A stretch of 34,632 nt of DNA from a virus. The notes beneath the pieces were generated by a model. It worked only from the letters and a program-made list of their open reading frames with translations, did no database searches and was not told the DNA's origin. This document shows, piece after piece, positions 31,016 through 34,632 of the stretch (the stretch's first letter is position 1; each line of letters starts with the position of its first letter). Location: IMG/VR virus record IMGVR_UViG_3300037231_000299, positions 1 through 34,632 of that record; one strand, given 5' to 3'. The translations under genes were made by a program, and so were the position numbers.

Positions 31016-31213
31016 ATGCTTACATCTGAACAGAGAGACAATCTCAAGCTATTTCTCCGCTACCCCGACCCCACGATTGAGTCCAGCCGGGACGTTGTAG
31101 ACGAGATACGAGATTACAAACTCCGGGGCACACAATCACAACAGCGCGACCATGCCGTCGCGTTGTTTTACCACCGACGCCGAATGTTTGAGCTATGGGG
31201 GAGAACGCAATGA
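31016..31213 (+). CDS. Small early protein, unknown function
   Basis: The 65-residue protein is preceded by a strong AAAGGAG. It is rich in Asp, Arg and Gln, with a helical middle (SSRDVVDEIRDYKL) and an end ALFYHRRRMFELWGRTQ. No family is recognised. It overlaps the next gene by 4 bases (ATGA), so the two are translationally coupled. The gene belongs to a series of small early genes on the plus strand. Confidence 0.6.
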   Translation: MLTSEQRDNLKLFLRYPDPTIESSRDVVDEIRDYKLRGTQSQQRDHAVALFYHRRRMFELWGRTQ

Positions 31214-31380
31214 AGATACGCATAAAGCACGTCGGCAAATCATCGCCATACATGGACTACAAGAGTCGCTGTCAGTTCGCCTGCGAAACTTTCCGCTCGA
31301 TTACAGCGCCCGTGGACGAGCAGGTCACTGAGCTAGAACTCTTGATAATCGAGGAGCCAGACGGTGAGCAAAATGACTAA
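31210..31380 (+). CDS. Small early protein, unknown function
   Basis: The 56-residue frame begins at the ATG that overlaps the previous stop (ATGA); a second ATG at 31195 would add five residues. The sequence has a basic start (MKIRIKHVGK) and an acidic end (EEPDGEQND), suggesting a small alpha/beta fold. No family recognised. Its 3' end overlaps the next short gene by 8 bases. Confidence 0.5.
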   Translation: MKIRIKHVGKSSPYMDYKSRCQFACETFRSITAPVDEQVTELELLIIEEPDGEQND

Positions 31381-31504
31381 ACCATTTCGCAACCTGTCTG
31401 AGGATCAAAGGCGATACTTCCGGGAACTTCTCACGGAACTTGAACAGACGATTGATACAGCCATACGAGCGGTCACAGAGTCCGCAAACGGAAAGGGTCA
31501 ATAG
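31373..31504 (+). CDS. 43-residue early protein
   Basis: A short frame from the ATG at 31373, inside the end of the previous gene, to the TAG at 31504, two bases before the next ATG. The sequence has a helical, charged middle (SEDQRRYFRELLTELEQTID). GGTGAGC lies just upstream. The chain of overlaps in this operon makes it likely to be real. No function is recognised. Confidence 0.5.
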   Translation: MTKPFRNLSEDQRRYFRELLTELEQTIDTAIRAVTESANGKGQ

Positions 31505-31506
31505 AG

Positions 31507-31749
31507 ATGTCTAAATCGAAAACAACAACAGCTAAAGCAGCATCCGCTAGAGCAGCGCAATTTCTCAGGGACAGCGTGTACGACCGCATCGTCCGTAATG
31601 CTCACCCGAAGCAGATTTATGAACTCGATAGAGCCGAGTCGTTGTGTCCTTCAGCCCACACCACGGAGGGCGTGGTATTCGAGCGCGATGCTCGGTCGAT
31701 GGCTATTGTCATGTCATGGAAGTTTAGCTTTCCGGTGACAGTAGAGTAG
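31507..31749 (+). CDS. Small early protein, unknown function
   Basis: The 80-residue protein has a basic, Ala/Thr/Ser-rich start (about 1-18) and then a folded part with VYDRIVRNAHPKQIYELDRAE and the strand-like MAIVMSWKFSFPVTVE. It starts 2 bases after the stop of the 43-residue gene and ends the plus-strand cluster. A hairpin follows at 31782. No family recognised. Confidence 0.55.
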   Translation: MSKSKTTTAKAASARAAQFLRDSVYDRIVRNAHPKQIYELDRAESLCPSAHTTEGVVFERDARSMAIVMSWKFSFPVTVE

Positions 31750-31781
31750 GCAGCGAGGCGGGGATACCGCTCAAAATGACT

Positions 31782-31814
31782 CCGGCCTCACATCCATGCG
31801 CGGTGAGAGGCCGG
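31782..31814. terminator. Hairpin between convergent early genes
   Basis: CCGGCCTC (31782-31789) pairs with GAGGCCGG (31807-31814) across a 17-base loop that can pair further. It lies between the end of the plus-strand cluster and the end of the minus-strand gene at 31823, where a two-way terminator would be expected. A short GGTTTAG follows on the plus strand; the T-run is weak. Confidence 0.5.
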
Positions 31815-31822
31815 GGTTTAGA

Positions 31823-32008
31823 CTACTCTTCTCGTAATTCATCCATTAAGCAGAGCAAATCAAGGCGACGTTTGTCGATTGGTTTTAATCGCTTTCGGAT
31901 AGAGGCACGCGAGTCATAATCGCTTGTGGTTTTCATCTGCTTCACGAGTTGCGCTGCTTCATCGTTCAGCGCGAAATACTCATTTTCGTAATCAAGTAGC
32001 GAAGGCAT
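31823..32008 (-). CDS. Small helical coiled-coil protein
   Basis: The 61-residue charged protein is almost all helix (LLDYENEYFALNDEAAQLVKQMK, then ASIRKRLKPIDKRRLDLLCLMDEL). A very good GGAGG lies about 5 bases before the ATG. It starts 68 bases after the end of the HTH gene on the same strand, so the two are probably co-transcribed. It may be a small partner or regulator; no family recognised. Confidence 0.55.
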   Translation of the reverse strand: MPSLLDYENEYFALNDEAAQLVKQMKTTSDYDSRASIRKRLKPIDKRRLDLLCLMDELREE

Positions 32009-32076
32009 CTTTCCTCCATGACATGAGCTATTGGGGCACCATTGCCCAGTACATCAAGTAGCGATTTACGTGGTTC

Positions 32077-32838
32077 TTATGCAGTCTCCTCTGCGGCCTC
32101 AGCATCTTCGGAGCCCACAGGCTTCTTCTTTTCGGTGTTGCCGCCATGAAGCTTTACCAGATATGCATCCGCCATTTTAATGAGCGTCTCGCGTGATACA
32201 TGAGGATTCTTCACCATACGGGCTAGATGTGCCCCCTCCTTGCATAGCTGGCTGGCAAGAGTCTCCTGTATGACGGGCACCATCTCTTGACGTTTGTTGT
32301 TCCCCTTCTCTTGACGTTGTTGGTTCGCCGCAACCAGTCTTGCAATAAAGTCGTCACCGGATTCATCCTTGACCTTTGGTGTGTCGCGCTTTGGGTGTGA
32401 CTCGGAACCTTTCTCCCCGCGAAATTCATGGAGGCGACGTTGAAGGCTGCGGGCAGAGAGACCATACTTCTCTGCATAGCTGATGAGGTATTCTCCCCAC
32501 TTAGGAAAGTTCATCAACTTGAGTTCGTCGGCAATGCCCCCTAGTTTGTTACGGCCCTTGCGAGAGAGGAATGCTTCCATTTCCGCTAAGGTTGGAATTG
32601 CTTGGTCTATCGTGAGCGCGATGCTGTCCCCATAGATGTTTAACTTGGAGTCCAGTGCTTCGTACTTTGCCAAGAGCGCTTGTTTCCTTCGCTTCCATCT
32701 TTCTTCGGTGCCCCGTTTCCTCTCTTCCCAATCTGACAAAATGACAGGTTCGTTTGCCGGTCCCAACACCGCCAGTGAGTCAGCATCCCCCGCTGGCGGT
32801 TGCGTAGGTTGTTCGATGAGTTGCGATTCGGAATCCAT
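32077..32838 (-). CDS. Possible HTH regulatory protein of the lysogeny region
   Basis: The 253-residue protein has an acidic Pro/Gln-rich start (about 1-30), a basic coil (EERKRGTEERWKRRKQALLAKYEA, about 38-61), a central helical part with a likely HTH-like YAEKYGLSARSLQRRLHEF (about 121-139), a Lys-rich linker, and a final helical domain (about 190-235). The Asp/Glu/Lys-rich overall look resembles DNA-binding proteins of the DUF3102 type, though the match is only general. Being divergent from the integration genes and monocistronic with the small gene, it is the best repressor candidate in the window, but this is not proven. Confidence 0.5.
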   Translation of the reverse strand: MDSESQLIEQPTQPPAGDADSLAVLGPANEPVILSDWEERKRGTEERWKRRKQALLAKYEALDSKLNIYGDSIALTIDQAIPTLAEMEAFLSRKGRNKLGGIADELKLMNFPKWGEYLISYAEKYGLSARSLQRRLHEFRGEKGSESHPKRDTPKVKDESGDDFIARLVAANQQRQEKGNNKRQEMVPVIQETLASQLCKEGAHLARMVKNPHVSRETLIKMADAYLVKLHGGNTEKKKPVGSEDAEAAEETA

Positions 32839-33334
32839 TTCTTTCTCCAGTGATCCAGTGAAGTTTAGCGATGAGTGTCAATATGTATCGCCACCTCAAG
32901 TATACGAAGGGCACAAAACTTTTAGCTATAGTTTTGAAAACATTTCTCAGAAAGCTTTGAGAGCCGCGTCTTCATTGGCGCTTCTGTATCTACTCTGGAC
33001 CCGGTTGAGATCGGCGTCTACCATAGTTGAGCTAGTTTAAGTAGGGTAGTTGGACGCCGCGCCTCGTGGATATTGACGATGATCATACTCAAAATATTTG
33101 GCTGACTACAATACCCGTGGAAAGGCCGGGAATCGGTCGAGCGACACGCTCTCTTGGCTGCAATATTTATTTTCAGCGCGTGGTTATTGGAGATTCGCTG
33201 CTTTTTAAGCTGGAAAAAATTTCCCAAAATTGCGTTCTATTTCGTGCTGACGATAATTGAGTTATGAGATGTGTCGCTACATCGCTGCAAGGAAAGCAGA
33301 GTAATAGATAGCAGAGAGGATTTGGCTACTGTTC
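32839..33334. other. Control region of about 500 bp between regulator and xis
   Basis: No supported gene is seen here; two overlapping antisense frames of 64 and 69 codons are present but lack ribosome binding sites. The region holds an inverted repeat with arms 33012-33022 (CGGCGTCTACC) and 33045-33059 (GGTA, a 4-base bulge, then GACGCCG), and a shorter one AAAACT/AGTTTT (near 32915 to 32935). A TTGACA on the minus strand at 32876-32881 is a possible -35 for the regulator. This region would house lysogeny promoters and operators, and possibly attP arm sites. Confidence 0.4.
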
Positions 33335-33517
33335 ATGGGGGACTATACTCACGACGACGTATTGACGCTTGACGAGGCCGCCGCGCTATTGCGCTGCCAC
33401 CCTGTCACGGTGAAGCGTCAGGCCGCTCTGGGTAAAATCCCCGCCAAAAAACTAGGAAGCCTCTGGCGTTTTTCGCGCCAGAGGCTTATTGAGTGGTTGC
33501 AGTCGAGTGATGTTTAG
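33335..33517 (+). CDS. xis: Excisionase-like HTH protein
   Basis: The 60-residue protein has the HTH_17 (MerR/excisionase) form LTLDEAAALLRCHPVTVKRQAALGKIPAKKLGSLWRF followed by a helix ending IEWLQSSD; the long segment is one continuous domain (about 10-47). Such proteins bend DNA and steer the integrase to excision. It converges on the integrase, and their stop codons overlap (33514-33517). Part of its coding sequence doubles as a hairpin that can terminate integrase transcripts. It could alternatively be a small regulator of another process. Confidence 0.75.
   Translation: MGDYTHDDVLTLDEAAALLRCHPVTVKRQAALGKIPAKKLGSLWRFSRQRLIEWLQSSDV
33446..33487 (-). terminator. Rho-independent terminator of integrase, within xis
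   Basis: The perfect 12-bp arms AAGCCTCTGGCG (33457-33468) and CGCCAGAGGCTT (33476-33487) surround a 7-base loop. On the minus strand the hairpin starts 27 bases after the integrase stop and is followed by CCTAG and six T (33446-33451). This is the best classical terminator in the window. The same bases encode GSLWRFSRQRL of Xis. Confidence 0.8.
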
Positions 33518-34632
33518 CCGATAAGCTTCTCGACTAGCTGGTCGTGCGCCTTCCTCATATCATCCGTCAGAGCAGCCCCGTAAATGTTCATGGTCGTAGC
33601 GATGTCGCTGTGACGAAGCAAGTCCTTCTGAGTGCCCACGGCAGCGCCACCGCTGGACAGCCACGAGCGGCAAGCGTGACGCAGAGAGTGAAACCCGACA
33701 TTCCCTATGCCAAGCTCCTTGGCGACCGGCCTCAATCCCTTTTGCAGAAGCATCGACGCCGAGCGCGGTCCACCCGTTCGTGGGGAAGGGAACAGCCACT
33801 CACTGTCCTTGGTCTTTGGCTTGTACGCCAAGAGAGCATCTAAGATGGGCTTGGACAGCGGGAGTGGAGCTTCTGACGACTGTGTTTTCGTTTCACCCAG
33901 TTTCCCCGCCGTGAACTTGCGGACGATGGAAATCGTCTTTGCCTTTTCGTCGATGTCTTCCCACTTGAGAGCCAGCAGTTCGGAGATTCTGAGCCCATAG
34001 GCCCCCAGAAGCAGCACCATGATGTTGAGCGGCTCCGGGAGATTCGCCAGCAGCTTCTTGAAGTCGTCTACAGAGAGTGGCGTGATTTTCTTCTGTCGCT
34101 TGCTGACGCCCTTGAGCTTGATTAGCGTCATCGGATTTGCTTCCATGGCAGGGATGTACTCGTGCAGCGCGGCCAGGCGGAAGCAGACAGACATCACCGT
34201 CCGGATGTTCCTCTTGGAGGAGGGACTCAAGTCGAGCGCCTGTATCCAGTTGTTGATAACCAGAGGGCGCATCTCACGCAACGGGGTCTGGGAGAACTGG
34301 TCTTCGATGTAGTCGCGCAGCAGATACTCAGACGATTTCTTAGATGAATGTTGAAGAGTGGGAAGGTGCTCCGTACGATACAGCGTCGTGATAGCCCCGA
34401 ACTTGGCGTCTGTTCTCACCCCGGCTGTGCCTGAGTTGATTTGAGAGACCGTGAGTTCGATGGCCTTCCGCACATCCTTTTCAGTCTTGTATTTGGCCGG
34501 GTCGTAAATCTCCGTACGCTGATGCCGCTTGCCGTCCTTCATCTCAGAGAAGCGCACTTCCCATACGTATCCCTTGGCTCTTTTAACTCGTCGGATGCTA
34601 CCATTCTGGTAGCGTGCTCGCTTCGTTTTCAT
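33514..34632 (-). CDS. int: Tyrosine recombinase integrase
   Basis: The 372-residue protein has an N-terminal arm-binding domain (about 5-65, with KGYVWEVRFSE), a core-binding domain (about 75-180) and the catalytic domain. The active residues are visible: Arg215 (GLRISELLALKW), Lys249 (TKTQSSEAPLP), His315 and Arg318 (HSLRHACRSW), His341 (LLRHSDIATTMNIY) and Tyr351. The protein is complete if the ATG on the last base of the window is its start; its promoter and probably one att site lie beyond. It integrates and excises the prophage. Its 3' end overlaps the xis stop. Confidence 0.92.
   Translation of the reverse strand: MKTKRARYQNGSIRRVKRAKGYVWEVRFSEMKDGKRHQRTEIYDPAKYKTEKDVRKAIELTVSQINSGTAGVRTDAKFGAITTLYRTEHLPTLQHSSKKSSEYLLRDYIEDQFSQTPLREMRPLVINNWIQALDLSPSSKRNIRTVMSVCFRLAALHEYIPAMEANPMTLIKLKGVSKRQKKITPLSVDDFKKLLANLPEPLNIMVLLLGAYGLRISELLALKWEDIDEKAKTISIVRKFTAGKLGETKTQSSEAPLPLSKPILDALLAYKPKTKDSEWLFPSPRTGGPRSASMLLQKGLRPVAKELGIGNVGFHSLRHACRSWLSSGGAAVGTQKDLLRHSDIATTMNIYGAALTDDMRKAHDQLVEKLIG

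Noticed and set aside
32636-33040. 134-codon plus-strand frame
   Set aside because: It begins antisense to the HTH regulator gene and runs into the control region, without a plausible start signal or domain.
33018-33260. Opposed 64- and 69-codon frames in the control region
   Set aside because: They overlap one another on opposite strands, lack ribosome binding sites and have no family pattern. The region is better read as regulatory.
1-34632. tRNA, rRNA and insertion sequences
   Set aside because: No cloverleaf-like sequence, rRNA segment, transposase or terminal inverted repeats of an IS were recognised by eye.

Overview
The window is an almost complete integrated temperate siphovirus (HK97/lambda-like virion) of a Gram-negative host. 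It runs from a tyrosine integrase at the right edge, on the minus strand, to the end of a long minus-strand late operon near base 1797. The host is probably an acidobacterium. That is an inference from the style of the accessory proteins (an AT-hook/basic 'EGRARIAAA' protein, and proline-rich Sec-exported membrane proteins) and is not proven by any marker here. No rRNA, tRNA or CRISPR array was seen. Neither att site could be identified, so the exact prophage ends are unknown.

Layout, read from the right in the sense of late transcription. Integrase (33514-34632, minus) converges on a small Xis-like protein (33335-33517, plus), and the integrase terminator lies inside the xis reading frame. 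A control region of about 500 bp (32839-33334) follows, then a possible HTH regulator (32077-32838, minus) and a cluster of small early genes on the plus strand (30219-31749). The cluster includes a replication-type HTH protein with a C2H2 zinc-finger-like tail. Upstream of it lies a repeat-rich stretch (29843-30076) with six iteron copies and five 12-bp tandem repeats, the best candidate replication origin or operator. An accessory islet (27255-29677) holds a Sec-exported membrane protein, an N6-adenine-type DNA methyltransferase and a zinc-ribbon/DUF4145 protein.

The late operon starts with an ECF-like sigma factor (26712-27212) and a beta-rich protein of unknown role, then an HNH nuclease and a non-coding candidate cos region. 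A tightly coupled cassette follows: ParB-like protein, ABC-ATPase/GNAT fusion and formyltransferase-like protein, which runs without a gap into terminase small and large subunits. Next come portal, prohead protease with a cysteine-rich tail, major capsid protein, connector, head closure, gp10-like protein, tail terminator, tail tube, tail assembly chaperone with a -1 frameshift, an unexpected 1130-residue Sec-exported protein, tape measure, distal tail proteins, an NlpC/P60-like tail protease, the J-like tip protein, a holin candidate and a second sigma-like regulator. The late block is therefore bracketed by two sigma-like proteins.

The most interesting elements are the ParB/ABC-GNAT/formyltransferase cassette joined to packaging (a candidate DNA-hypermodification system of Mom type), the large secreted protein embedded in the tail module, the iteron array, and two fine-scale features: an AAACCCT slippery site and a terminator embedded in xis. 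The left 1.7 kb (zinc-ribbon coiled-coil membrane protein, AT-hook protein and a frameshifted remnant of a second copy) may be phage moron genes or flanking host DNA.
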